Assembly: GCA_963711725.1 (NCBI GenBank)
Contig: CAVQFO010000025.1
Span: 84,089 to 148,088 of the forward strand
DNA: 64,000 bases
Source: CAVQFO01 sp963711725
GTDB taxonomy: Bacteria; Pseudomonadota; Gammaproteobacteria; Nitrococcales; Aquisalimonadaceae
Direction: 5' to 3'
Part shown: positions 35,060 to 44,100 of the stretch, in pieces
Layout: each line of letters begins with the position of its first letter
Position numbering within the stretch: the stretch's first letter is position 1
Made by a program: the position numbers and the translations under genes
The notes under the pieces: generated by a model
Told to the model about the DNA's origin: nothing
Seen by the model: only the letters and a program-made list of their open reading frames with translations
Databases searched by the model: none

Positions 35060-35086
35060 TAATCGGTCCCGTGAACAAAAGCTTTA
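35060..35086 (-). promoter_or_regulatory. Sigma-28 promoter of cheV
   Basis: The minus strand reads TAAAGCTT, 11 bases, then ACCGATTA, a close match to TAAAGTTT-N11-GCCGATAA. The predicted start is near 35050, about 40 bases upstream of the cheV ATG. Confidence 0.72.
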
Positions 35087-35167
35087 GGGAAGCATCACTT
35101 CAATCTTCCGCGAGCGCGCCCGCGAACCCTCGAAGACGGTGTATCCCGATCCACCCAATCCGCGCCC

Positions 35168-35183
35168 TGGCACGGTCTCTGCA
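35168..35183 (+). promoter_or_regulatory. Sigma-54 promoter of flgA
   Basis: The sequence is TGGCAC-GGTCT-CTGCA, with GG to GC spacing of 10 and one deviation in the -12 box (C for T). It lies about 53 bases upstream of the flgA ATG. Confidence 0.78.
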
Positions 35184-35235
35184 GCACACACTCACAACCA
35201 AACCCTAACACCGTCGGAAACAAGAGGGTATAGGC

Positions 35236-35985
35236 ATGCAGCGGCGGCATACGCAGGGAAAACTGTCAAAGAAGCGTCTGGCGAGAGTTCTCCTTGCCGG
35301 ATTTTTGACGCTGGTCGTTTTCCCGCTCCCGGTATCGGCCGCGCCGAAGGCTCCGGCGTATCAGTCCCTGGAGAGCATCCGGGAGGCGGTCAAAACGTTC
35401 ATCGCCGGGGAACATCGCGGGGAGAAGATTTCCGACATCCAGGTCGGCCACCTGGACCCGCGACTGCGTCTGGTCCGCTGCGATCGCGCGCTAGACACGT
35501 TTCGCTCCAACGGCTCCCGGGGATACGGCGCCGTTACCGTTGGCGTTCGTTGTCAGGGAGCCAAACCCTGGACCTTGTACGTCTCCGCCAACATCGTGGC
35601 CTATGGGACCGTGTACACGCTCGCCGTTTCCCGGCCCCGCGGCGCGATCCTCACCCGGAACGACCTCAAGCCCGTGACCCGCAATCTGGCGGAGCTTCGC
35701 CCCGGCTATATCGACAAGGCGGAGGATGCGGTGGGCATGGCTCTACGCCGGCCCCTGCGCATGGGTGAAATCCTGGACACCAACGCGCTGAAGCGCCCCA
35801 CCCTGGTCAAGCGCGGGGAGCAGGTGCAGGTGGTGGCACAAAGCGGCGGCATTCGAGTCAGCAGCAAGGGCACCGCGCTGGAGGACGGCGCCCGCGGCGA
35901 CAGGATCCGCATCAAGAACATGACCTCGAAACGGGTCATACAGGCTCGCGTCGTCGCGGCCAATCGCGTTACAGTAACGCGTTAA
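35236..35985 (+). CDS. flgA: Flagellar P-ring assembly chaperone FlgA
   Basis: FlgA is the periplasmic chaperone for P-ring polymerisation by FlgI. The 249-residue product has a signal peptide (KKRLARVLLAGFLTLVVF, cleavage near VSAAP), an N-terminal FlgA domain (IQVGHLDPRLRLVRCDRAL) and a C-terminal SAF-like domain (GAILTRNDLKPVTRNLAEL, then VKRGEQVQVVAQSGGI). AGGG lies eight bases before the ATG. It is divergent from cheV and followed by flgM, which has its own promoter. Confidence 0.95.
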   Translation: MQRRHTQGKLSKKRLARVLLAGFLTLVVFPLPVSAAPKAPAYQSLESIREAVKTFIAGEHRGEKISDIQVGHLDPRLRLVRCDRALDTFRSNGSRGYGAVTVGVRCQGAKPWTLYVSANIVAYGTVYTLAVSRPRGAILTRNDLKPVTRNLAELRPGYIDKAEDAVGMALRRPLRMGEILDTNALKRPTLVKRGEQVQVVAQSGGIRVSSKGTALEDGARGDRIRIKNMTSKRVIQARVVAANRVTVTR

Positions 35986-36004
35986 CCAAGGCGCCGGACA
36001 CCAT

Positions 36005-36031
36005 TAAAGTTTGCCGCGGCGCGGCCGATAT
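36005..36031 (+). promoter_or_regulatory. Sigma-28 promoter of flgM
   Basis: The sequence is TAAAGTTT, 11 bases, then GCCGATAT, nearly the full FliA consensus. It lies between the flgA stop and flgM, so FlgM is made from its own late promoter as well as possibly from the sigma-54 promoter of flgA. Confidence 0.87.
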
Positions 36032-36116
36032 GGGTTATAAGGCCCCGCGCGGGCATGCGTTTTAGTGGAACCCAGGAGCTATCGGCAAAGCGCCGATCCG
36101 GCAAGGAGAAAGGCAG

Positions 36117-36431
36117 ATGACCAACCCAATCAACGGCGGCTCACGCCCGGTCAACAGTTCGGGCACGGAAACCGCCCGGACCGCGAAGAAGCACGGTGCG
36201 GAGCAGGCAACCGGCAGCCGGCCCGAGGGAACACCGGCCAACAAGCCGGCCGAATCGGCGTCCACCTCCGAGCGCCTTCAGGCCGTTCGCCAGGGCATCG
36301 ACCAGACTCCCGAAGTCGATCAGGACCGGGTGGACGCGATCAAGCAAAGCATTGCCCAGGGGCGCTACGTGGTGAACGCGGACAAGGTCGCGCAGAAATT
36401 CGCCGAGCTTGAAGGGCTCCTCAACCAGTAG
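36117..36431 (+). CDS. flgM: Anti-sigma-28 factor FlgM
   Basis: FlgM holds FliA (sigma-28) inactive until the hook is complete and FlgM is exported. The 104-residue product has a disordered N-terminal half (Ser/Thr/Pro/Ala-rich). Its C-terminal binding region is SERLQAVRQGIDQTPEVDQD, RVDAIKQSIAQGRYVVNADK. AAGGAG lies eight bases before the ATG. It is placed before flgN as in many gammaproteobacteria. Confidence 0.94.
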   Translation: MTNPINGGSRPVNSSGTETARTAKKHGAEQATGSRPEGTPANKPAESASTSERLQAVRQGIDQTPEVDQDRVDAIKQSIAQGRYVVNADKVAQKFAELEGLLNQ

Positions 36432-36436
36432 TCGCC

Positions 36437-36901
36437 ATGAACGAATTCCGGCAACTCATTACGGCGACCCTTGAACCCCTGACGGCCCTGAACACCGTCC
36501 TGCGGGAAGAGACCGAGCTGCTGGCCAAGCGGCGCACGGAGGAGCTGGACGCCCTGCTCGCCCGCAAGATGCAACTGCTGCGGGAGGTCGAGCAGGCGGA
36601 TCGAGGACGCAACGAATGGCTGCAACGCCAAGGCTACGGACCGGCCCGCGCCGAGCTGCGGCGCTTCCTTCGCGACCACGACACCGACGGCTCGCTGCAG
36701 CGCCATTGGGACTCGATGATCGCCGCCCTGCGCGAATGCCAAACCCTCAATGAAGCCAACGGTTCGGTTGCCAGGCGAGGTCTGGCCGGCGTCAACCGCA
36801 GTCTCGCAATCCTCCGCGGCGACGATACCGCCGCAAGCCAGTACAGTGCCAACGGACTCACCGAAACCACCCCCCGTGGGCGGGAGATTTCCCAGGCCTG
36901 A
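36437..36901 (+). CDS. flgN: Flagellar export chaperone FlgN
   Basis: FlgN is the cytoplasmic chaperone for FlgK and FlgL. The 154-residue product is mostly amphipathic helix (LEPLTALNTVLREETELL, LLARKMQLLREVEQADRGR), with a variable C-terminal tail. It lies five bases after flgM, without a strong ribosome binding site of its own, which suggests coupled translation. Size and position are those of FlgN. Confidence 0.9.
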   Translation: MNEFRQLITATLEPLTALNTVLREETELLAKRRTEELDALLARKMQLLREVEQADRGRNEWLQRQGYGPARAELRRFLRDHDTDGSLQRHWDSMIAALRECQTLNEANGSVARRGLAGVNRSLAILRGDDTAASQYSANGLTETTPRGREISQA

Positions 36902-36943
36902 GGTCACTTTCGGCTGCTGACAGCGGGCAGCTGTTCAGTCAAA

Positions 36944-37657
36944 ATGGGCGCCATGGTCAGAGAACAAGAAGAACAGCCCGAAAAGATCAAGAACCCCGCA
37001 CAGATCAGCTCCCTGCTGAGCCGCCTCTTCGAAAATCACTGCCTGCTTGACGTGCGATTGAACGGCGTCGGCGGCTCGTTCAAGAGCGCCGTGCTGTCGG
37101 TGGACCCGAAAAAGAAGGTGCTCACTCTCGACGAACTCAATCCGCGGGCCGGCCACGAACGCGTCCAGCCCGGCTGCGAGATGGAGATCGCCGGCCTCCT
37201 CCATGGCGTCGACACGCGCTTTACGGTCACCACCAAGAGCATGGATATCGAGGACGGCGTCTACTACTACACCGCATCCTTCCCAAAAACGCTCCACTAC
37301 CATCAACGCCGCGAGTTCCATCGCGTCCCGGTTCGCATGACCCTTCGCGGCAGCATGTCGCTGGTCACCGATACCCAACCCTGCAAGGCACGTCTGGTGG
37401 ATCTGTCCGTCGGCGGGATGGGCGGCGTGGTCACAGGCGGTGACGGTCTCCAAAGAGGCGCGATCTATCTCTGCGTGATCCACCTGCCCCACCGGGAGCC
37501 ACTGCGGGTGTCCGCCGAAATCCGCTACGTCTCCGAGCCCCCTCCGGGCGGACGCGAGCGTTTCGGCGCCGCATTCAAGGAGCTTGGCGGCGCCGATCGC
37601 CGTGAAATCGAACGGATGGTCGCCGAACTCCAGCGCGAGCAACTGCGCAAGACCTGA
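36944..37657 (+). CDS. flgZ: PilZ-domain c-di-GMP effector, YcgR/FlgZ-like
   Basis: YcgR/FlgZ proteins bind c-di-GMP and slow the motor. The 237-residue product has an N-terminal YcgR-type domain (about residues 15-115) and a C-terminal PilZ domain (about 125-230). The PilZ signature is present: RREFHR (RxxxR-type) and the DLSVGGMGG match to D/NxSxxG. It lies 42 bases after flgN and ends at a bidirectional terminator, closing the flgMN unit. Another ATG four codons in (MVREQEEQ) is an equally possible start. The protein could equally be named ycgR. Confidence 0.85.
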   Translation: MGAMVREQEEQPEKIKNPAQISSLLSRLFENHCLLDVRLNGVGGSFKSAVLSVDPKKKVLTLDELNPRAGHERVQPGCEMEIAGLLHGVDTRFTVTTKSMDIEDGVYYYTASFPKTLHYHQRREFHRVPVRMTLRGSMSLVTDTQPCKARLVDLSVGGMGGVVTGGDGLQRGAIYLCVIHLPHREPLRVSAEIRYVSEPPPGGRERFGAAFKELGGADRREIERMVAELQREQLRKT

Positions 37658-37733
37658 CGATCACCCGCGTAATCGCAGGTCGTCCCGCGGCGGCCTCACC
37701 ACCCACTGCGCTGTTTTCGGCCCCCGGAAAATG

Positions 37734-37760
37734 AAAAAGCCGGCCCAATGGCCGGCTTTT
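37734..37760. terminator. Bidirectional terminator between flgZ and tRNA-Ala
   Basis: The stem GCCGGCC (37739-37745) and GGCCGGC (37750-37756) has a four-base loop, with AAAAA before and TTTT after it. It can stop transcription from the flagellar genes on the plus strand and from the tRNA gene on the minus strand. Confidence 0.9.
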
Positions 37761-37767
37761 CCGTATT

Positions 37768-37843
37768 TGGTGGAGCTAGGCGGGATCGAACCGCCGACCT
37801 CCTGCATGCCATGCAGGCGCTCTCCCAGCTGAGCTATAGCCCC
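37768..37843 (-). tRNA. tRNA-Ala (GGC anticodon)
   Basis: The 76-base cloverleaf on the minus strand starts GGGGCTATAGCTCAG and ends with the encoded CCA. The anticodon arm is CCTGC-ATGGCAT-GCAGG, giving anticodon GGC. The T arm has the GGTTCGATCC sequence. All arms pair. A good promoter lies immediately upstream. Confidence 0.96.
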
Positions 37844-37856
37844 GAAACGAGGGCGC

Positions 37857-37885
37857 ATTATACGAATGCCCCCCGGCGGAATCAA
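37857..37885 (-). promoter_or_regulatory. Sigma-70 promoter of tRNA-Ala
   Basis: The minus strand reads TTGATT (37885-37880), a 17-base spacer and a perfect TATAAT (37862-37857). The -35 box overlaps the gltX stop region. Confidence 0.78.
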
Positions 37886-39297
37886 CCGCCGTTTTCGGAT
37901 GTCTCAATGTACTTCACGGCGGCTTCTATCCGGCGCAGAGTCGCCTCTTTGCCGAGCAAGGCCAACGTCTGGTCAATGGGCGGCGACACCGGGCCTCCGG
38001 CCACCGCCACGCGCAGCGGTTGAGCGACCTTGCCCAGCTTCAGATCCATGGCCTCTCCCACCGCCATGACCACCGCATGCAGGTTGTCCGGGGTCCAGGT
38101 ATCGATCTCGTTGAGCCCGGCGCGAAGCGCTTCCAGCACAGACCTCGACTCGGCGGTCAGGTTCTTGCGCGCCGCCTTTTCGTCGTAGCTTTCGGGGTCG
38201 CGATAGAAGAACACGCTGTTCTCCGCCATTTCCACCAGCGTCTTAGAGCGCTCGGCCTGGGCGGCGACGATCTTCTCGATGTCGGGCCCTGCGGCCGGGT
38301 CAATGTCCAGATTGCCCAAGTGCCACATCAGGTGCCGCGCCACGTGGGAACGCGCGCTCTCCTTGATGTAGTGCTGATTCAGCCAATTGAGCTTGGACAC
38401 GTTCAAGCTGGAGGCGGAACTGTTGATATCCGCGATATCGAAGTACTCCACCATTTCGTCCAGAGTGAAGATCTCCTGATCGCCGTGGGACCAGCCCAGC
38501 CGCACCAGGTAGTTGATGACGGCCTCGGGCAGGTAGCCCTGATCCCGGTATTCCATCACGCTGGCCGCGCCGGTGCGCTTGGACAGCTTCTTGCCCTTTT
38601 CATCGAGAATCATGGGCACGTGGGCGTAGACCGGAGGCTCCCCGCCCAGGGCCCGCATGATGTTGACCTGGCGCGGCGCATTGTTCAGATGGTCGTCGCC
38701 GCGAATGACGTGGGTGATCTCCATGTCCATGTCGTCAACCACGACGGTGAAGTTGTAGGTGGGTGTACCGTCGGCCCGGGCAATGATCAGATCGTCCAGC
38801 TCCGAGTTCCGAAAGACCACCCGGCCACGAACCTGGTCTTCGATGACCACCTCGCCTTCCACGGGATTGCGGAACCGCACAACGGGATTGTCGCCGTCCG
38901 CGGGCGCGCGATTCAGGTCCCGGCAATGGCCGTCGTAGCGTGGCTTCTCCTTGCGTGCCATCTGCTCTTCGCGCAGTTGCTCCAGCCGTTCCTTGGAGCA
39001 GTAGCAGTGATAGGCCTTGCCTTCGTCCAGGAGCCGCTCCACCACCTCCCGGTAGCGGTCGAACCGTTTGGTCTGGTAATACGGGCCTTCGTCGTAATCC
39101 AGACCGAGCCAGGTCATGCCTTCCAGGATCGCGTTGATCGCCTCCGGCGTCGAGCGCTCCCGGTCGGTATCCTCAACGCGCAGCACGAAGCGACCACCGT
39201 GCTTGCGGGCATAGAGAAATGAAAACAGCGCCGTGCGCGCGCCGCCGATATGCAGATAACCGGTGGGGCTGGGAGCGAATCGGGTCTTTACGGTCAT
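37882..39297 (-). CDS. gltX: Glutamyl-tRNA synthetase
   Basis: GluRS charges tRNA-Glu with glutamate. The 471-residue product begins MTVKTRFAPSPTGYLHIGGA, with the HIGH-type signature HIGG at residues 16-19. It has the KMSKS-type KKLSKRTGAAS near residue 240 and Cys residues in YHCYCSKERL, a possible zinc site. Length equals the bacterial norm. It is divergent from tRNA-Val and is followed by tRNA-Ala. The frame is intact. Confidence 0.97.
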   Translation of the reverse strand: MTVKTRFAPSPTGYLHIGGARTALFSFLYARKHGGRFVLRVEDTDRERSTPEAINAILEGMTWLGLDYDEGPYYQTKRFDRYREVVERLLDEGKAYHCYCSKERLEQLREEQMARKEKPRYDGHCRDLNRAPADGDNPVVRFRNPVEGEVVIEDQVRGRVVFRNSELDDLIIARADGTPTYNFTVVVDDMDMEITHVIRGDDHLNNAPRQVNIMRALGGEPPVYAHVPMILDEKGKKLSKRTGAASVMEYRDQGYLPEAVINYLVRLGWSHGDQEIFTLDEMVEYFDIADINSSASSLNVSKLNWLNQHYIKESARSHVARHLMWHLGNLDIDPAAGPDIEKIVAAQAERSKTLVEMAENSVFFYRDPESYDEKAARKNLTAESRSVLEALRAGLNEIDTWTPDNLHAVVMAVGEAMDLKLGKVAQPLRVAVAGGPVSPPIDQTLALLGKEATLRRIEAAVKYIETSENGG

Positions 39298-39370
39298 GGC
39301 ATGCCTTTGGGTTGATACGTACCGCGGAGAACCGCGCTATGGTAGCAGATCCGCCGCCCAGGACGCCGGA

Positions 39371-39398
39371 TTGACACGACAGGGCACCATGCTAGAAT
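39371..39398 (+). promoter_or_regulatory. Sigma-70 promoter of tRNA-Val
   Basis: A perfect TTGACA at 39371-39376 and TAGAAT at 39393-39398 are separated by 16 bases, placing the start point about 8 bases before the tRNA. Confidence 0.8.
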
Positions 39399-39412
39399 CC
39401 CCGGCTCTATCA

Positions 39413-39487
39413 GGGCGCGTAGCTCAGCGGGAGAGCACTGCCTTCACACGGCAGGGGTCGCTGGTTCAATCCCAGCCGCGCCCACCA
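39413..39487 (+). tRNA. tRNA-Val (CAC anticodon)
   Basis: The 75-base cloverleaf starts GGGCGCGTAGCTCAG and ends CGCGCCCACCA. The anticodon arm is CTGCC-TTCACAC-GGCAG, giving anticodon CAC, which reads GTG codons. The T arm contains GGTTCAATCC and CCA is encoded. The gene has its own promoter and terminator. Confidence 0.95.
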
Positions 39488-39497
39488 GACAGTTAAA

Positions 39498-39526
39498 GGG
39501 TTAGGCCACGGCCTAGCCCTTTTTTT
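39498..39526 (+). terminator. Rho-independent terminator after tRNA-Val
   Basis: The stem GGGTTAGGCC/GGCCTAGCCC (one G-T wobble) starts 11 bases after the tRNA and is followed by seven T residues. Confidence 0.88.
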
Positions 39527-39830
39527 CGTTCTGCGGCCTCATTTCGCCTCAAGCACTCCTACTACCGCACGCGTGGGCCGGCCTGGCCGGCGCTGATCAT
39601 GTTTCGGGACGGTCTGATGGCCGCGCGGGAACAGAACCCTCCTCGCTTCCCTCCCGGCGCTGGCGCTTTCCGGTAATAGCGACAGCCGTTACTATCACCG
39701 CCATGGCCAACAGCTACCGCGACAGGCAAACCAAGTCGGATCCGGCAATGAATGCGGGGTTCCGCCGCTGGCCATGGATGCACGGTGCATGGCAGGTTGG
39801 GTGCCTTAACCACCGAACGGCCGGGCAATC
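39527..39830. other. Intergenic region before the SbcD-like gene; no gene supported
   Basis: About 300 bases lie between the tRNA-Val terminator and the nuclease gene. An 88-codon frame on the minus strand is rich in Pro/Arg/Gly with no recognisable pattern and no good ribosome binding site, so I do not call it. The promoter for the downstream pair must lie here but I cannot identify it with confidence. Confidence 0.5.
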
Positions 39831-41111
39831 ATGAAGCTACTGTGCGTAGGCGACATCCATCTGGGGCGGCGGCCCTCGCGAGTGCCGAAGGACGTCCTGG
39901 CACGCTGCGGGATGCGTGAGCTTTCGCCCACCGGGGCGTGGGAACGCACGGTACGGGAAGCCAGTCTCCGCGGCGTGGACGCGGTGCTGTTGGCCGGCGA
40001 CGTGGTGGAGCAGAACGACGACTTCTACGAAGCGTACTCCGACCTCAGCAGGGGCATCGAGCAACTGGCCGCGGACGGCATTCCGGTGCTTGCCGTGGCG
40101 GGAAACCACGACGTGGAAGTGCTCCCGCGCTTGGCCGACACCCTCTCGGGCTTCCGCCTTCTCGGGCGTAACGGCCAGTGGGAGAGTGCGATATTGACCA
40201 CCGACGGGGGCGAGCAGGTGCGCATCCTGGGCTGGTCTTTCCCCGCAAGCGTCGTGGACGTCAATCCCCTGGCCGAGGGCCTGCCGCCGCGCGACGCCGC
40301 GACCACGCTGGGATTGCTGCACTGCGACCGCGATCAGACCGGCAGCCGTTACGCGCCCGTGCGCTCGTCGGACCTGGAAGCGGCGGCCGTCGACGGCTGG
40401 CTGCTCGGCCACATTCATCGCCCCGATCCCCTGTCCGGCCCCCGGCCCATCGGCTACCTGGGTTCTCTCACGGGCATGGATCCCGGCGAGCCCGGAGCGC
40501 ACGGCCCCTGGTTGTTGGACACCGCGGCCGAATCCGGACTGTCGATCCAGCAACTGCCTCTGGCGCCACTGCGCTGGGAGGAACTGGCCATCCCCCTGGA
40601 CGACCTGGATCATCCCGAAGATGTGCACAAACTGATCACGGCGGCGTTGGACAATCTCCACGACGAAATCACCCGGACTGGTGCCACGCCGCGGGCGGTC
40701 GGCTGCCGGTTGCGCCTCACCGGCCGCACGCCGTTTCGTGAACATCTCACCCGGATTCTCGAGGCCGAGGATCCGACACAGCTCGATCAGGATCGCCAGG
40801 GCATCGCCTACTTCGTGGATCGTTGGCGGCTGGATGCGTTGCCGGCCCTGGATCTGGACGACCTGGCCCGCGCCAGCGACCCCGCCGGCCTTCTCGCCCG
40901 CAAGCTGCTGACCCTCCGGGATCGGGACTCGGCCCAACGCCGCGAACTGATCGCCGCCGCCCAACGGCGTTTTTCAGACCAGGCCCGGGACCGCGCTTTC
41001 GCGGGACTGGGCGCCGAAGCGCCCGATGCGGAACAAACCGCCGTCATCCTCGAGCGCGCGGCGCTGCACGCCCTGGACAAGCTGCTCGCCCAACGGGACG
41101 AGGCACGATGA
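39831..41111 (+). CDS. SbcD/YhaO-like metallophosphoesterase DNA repair nuclease
   Basis: This calcineurin-type phosphoesterase is predicted to cut DNA together with the SMC-like ATPase downstream, as SbcD does with SbcC. The 426-residue product shows the metal-binding set in order: GDIHLG (Asp8, His10), LLAGDVVEQND (Asp57), GNHD (92-94), LLHCDRD and GHIHRPD. The remaining C-terminal half is helical and would contact the partner ATPase. Its stop overlaps the ATPase start by four bases. The pair resembles B. subtilis YhaO-YhaN more than canonical SbcCD because the partner has internal hydrophobic segments. Confidence 0.88.
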   Translation: MKLLCVGDIHLGRRPSRVPKDVLARCGMRELSPTGAWERTVREASLRGVDAVLLAGDVVEQNDDFYEAYSDLSRGIEQLAADGIPVLAVAGNHDVEVLPRLADTLSGFRLLGRNGQWESAILTTDGGEQVRILGWSFPASVVDVNPLAEGLPPRDAATTLGLLHCDRDQTGSRYAPVRSSDLEAAAVDGWLLGHIHRPDPLSGPRPIGYLGSLTGMDPGEPGAHGPWLLDTAAESGLSIQQLPLAPLRWEELAIPLDDLDHPEDVHKLITAALDNLHDEITRTGATPRAVGCRLRLTGRTPFREHLTRILEAEDPTQLDQDRQGIAYFVDRWRLDALPALDLDDLARASDPAGLLARKLLTLRDRDSAQRRELIAAAQRRFSDQARDRAFAGLGAEAPDAEQTAVILERAALHALDKLLAQRDEAR

Positions 41112-44100
41112 AGCTCCGCTCGCTGCACATCCGTCGACTCCCCGGAATCGCGCCGGGCTTTGCCCTGAACGAACTGGCGCCCGGCGTCAATGTCATCGTG
41201 GGGCCCAATGCGTCGGGTAAATCCAGCCTGGTCCGAGCACTTCGTGCCGTGCTCTACCGGGAAGAGGCCACCCACGGCACCGTGGACCTGGATGCGGAAT
41301 TCGACACCGGCGACGGCTCCCTGCACGCCACTCGTCTGGGCCCACAGATCACCTGGCAACGAGACGGCCAAACCGCCGACGCGCCGACCTTGCCGGAGCA
41401 TCGGTTCCTGTCCTGTTTCACGCTGCGCATCGAAGACCTGCTGGACCAATCCAACGCCACGGACCGGGACATCGCCGAGCGCCTGGCCCGGGAGCTGGCC
41501 GGCGGCTACGACCTTCGGGCGGTTCGCGAAGACGCCCAATTCAAACTCAAGGCCACCCACGGCCGGGACGAAGCCAAGGCGCTGCGTGCCGCCCAGGCGG
41601 AGCTGCAGCAGCGGCAGCGGGAGCAGGCCGAGCTGCGCCGTGCGGAGGAGCAACTCTCCCGCCTCGAGCGGGAACGCGACGAGGCCCGGGAGGCCGCCCG
41701 CGCCGTAGCGCACCATGAAGACGCCCTGAGCCTGCTGGCCGCTCGCCACGACGTACGGTCCCGGGAAACGAAGCTGGCCGATTTCCCTCCGGGCATGGAC
41801 CGCCTCCGAGGCGACGAGCTGGACTCCCTTCAATCCCTGCAGCGCAAGAAGGCGACGCTTGCCCAGGAGCTTCAGCGCGCCAATGAGGACCACGACGAAG
41901 CGGCCCGCCAGTTGGCAGCGAGCGGCCTGGAGGAAACCGATCTGGCGGATCCGGCCATTGCCGAACACCGGCAGGCCCTGCACCGTCTCCGGGATGTACA
42001 GACCACGCTTCATCAGAAGCGCTCTGCCCTCGCCGCTGCCGAAGCGAAACGCGATGCGGCGGTCGGTGACCTGGGCGGCAAACCGGACCGCCCCGTCCAC
42101 CTGGACATGGCCACCATCGACGCCGTGGAAGCCGATTTGAAGCGCAGCCGGGAGCTGCGCGCCAGAATCAGCGCGCTGCGCGCGGAGCTCGACCGTCTTC
42201 CCGGTGACGAGACGCCGGCCCCGGATCTGGATGCCCCGGCGGCGGCGCGACGCGAGCTGCTGGCTTGGCTTTCCGCACCCGCGGAGACCCCATGGACACG
42301 CATGAGAATCCTCGCCGCGGCCACGGCCGCGCTGGCGGCGGCGGCGGCCATCGTCATCGCGGCCGCGGGCACGCACTGGCTCCTGATTCTGCTGGTGCTG
42401 CCGTTTGCCTGGGGCGCACACCGGTTGCTCAAGGACAACCCCGGCGAACACGAACGCCGGACCGCCCAGCACCGATTCCAGCGCTTGGGCCTCCCGGAAC
42501 CCAAAGAGTGGACTCAAGAAGGCCTGCGCGAACGCCTCGGCGAGCTCGAGGACGAACTGAACCAAGGCCGCCAACGGCAAGCCCTGCTCGAACGCCGGGA
42601 TCAGCTTCGCAACGCGCTGAACAATGCCAACGAGGAACTCGACTCCGTCAAGGCGTCCCTCGACCAACTGGCCGAGCGCGTGGGCTACGATCCCTCGCTG
42701 CGGGACGGCCCGCTGGATCGCTGGCTGCGCCTCACTCTGCGCTACGACGAAGCGCACATCGAGGCCGAAGGCCTCGGCAAGGAACTGCAGCGGTTGGAGG
42801 CCGAAGAGAAGGCCTTGATCGAGGACGCCGGCCGGTTCCTGCACACCTACGACGAAACGCCCGCCACAGCGTCACCCGACGCCACCGCCCTGCTCGCCCG
42901 CCTGGACCACTTGGCCGAACGCCTCGGGCAACGCCAACGGGCAGCGGATGCAGTAGCGCGGGCGCAACGGGAGATCGGACGCCTGGAACGGGACATCAAG
43001 GACACGGCAGACGCCATTGCGGCCGTATTCGAGCAGGCCGGCGTGACAGCCCACGACGAATCCGAGCTGCGCCGCAGGCTGGAACGCCTGGACGACTGGC
43101 GGCATACCACCGAGGCCATAAAAGACGCGAGGGTACTGGAAAGGGACCGGCTCAAAGACCTGGACCAGCAACCCGAAATTCTCGAACTGGTGGAGAATGA
43201 CGCCGAGGACGCGCTAATCAAACGACGCGACGAATACCGCGGCCTGGCCGCCAACCGCGAGAGTCTGATCGAGGAAATCACCCGAATTCGAGCGGAAATC
43301 GAGCGCGCCGGCCGCGAGCGCGCCCTGGAGAAGGCTCGTGGCGAGGCGCGCGCCGCCGAGGACGCCCTCCGCGACCGTCTCGACGAAGCCTTCTTCGCCC
43401 AGGCCGGCACTTTCCTGATCGAGGCGGTGGAACAGGAGCACGAACGCGCCAGCCAGCCCGCCGCGCTGCGCCGGGCGGCAGAATGGTTCGCCCACTTCAC
43501 CCACCACGAATATCAGTTGGAATTCTCCGGAGACGGCGAGACCCGCTTCGGCGCCTTGGAAACCCAGTCCGGGCAGCGACGGCAGTTGTCCGAGCTGTCC
43601 AGCGGCACGCGCATGCAACTGCTGCTGGCCGTACGCACCGCCTTTGCGCTGGAAGCCGAACGCGGCCACGAGTCCCTGCCCCTCATCCTGGACGAGGCGC
43701 TCACCACAGCCGATCCGTCACGGTTCCGCGCCGCCGTGGAAAGCCTGCAGGCCCTGGCCGACGAAGGCCGCCAGGTGTTCTATCTCACTTCCCAGCCGGC
43801 GGACCTGGCCTTCTGGCAGGCCCACGACGCCCAGGCCCACTGCGTGGATCTGGCGCAGCTTCGCGGCCGCGAAGCTGCCATCACCGCCGCGGAAGCCATC
43901 GCGGTCCCGGAACACCAGCCGCTACCCGCGCCGCAGGGCCAGGCACCGGAGCAATACGCCGTGGAGATCGGCGTCCCCGCCCTGGACCCGTGGCAGCCAC
44001 CGGAAGCCATCCATCTCTTCTACCTGCTGCGGGACAAGCTGCCGCTGCTGCACCGCTTGCTCGAGGCGGGTGTAACCCGCGCTGGACAGCTGCAGTCCCT

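Noticed and set aside
35041..35060. A TGGCAC sequence before cheV as a sigma-54 site
   Set aside because: It has no TTGC at the correct distance on either strand. The sigma-28 element next to it is a much better match.
39562..39828. An 88-codon minus-strand frame between tRNA-Val and the SbcD-like gene
   Set aside because: Composition is Pro/Arg/Gly-rich, there is no good ribosome binding site and it occupies the expected promoter region of the downstream pair.
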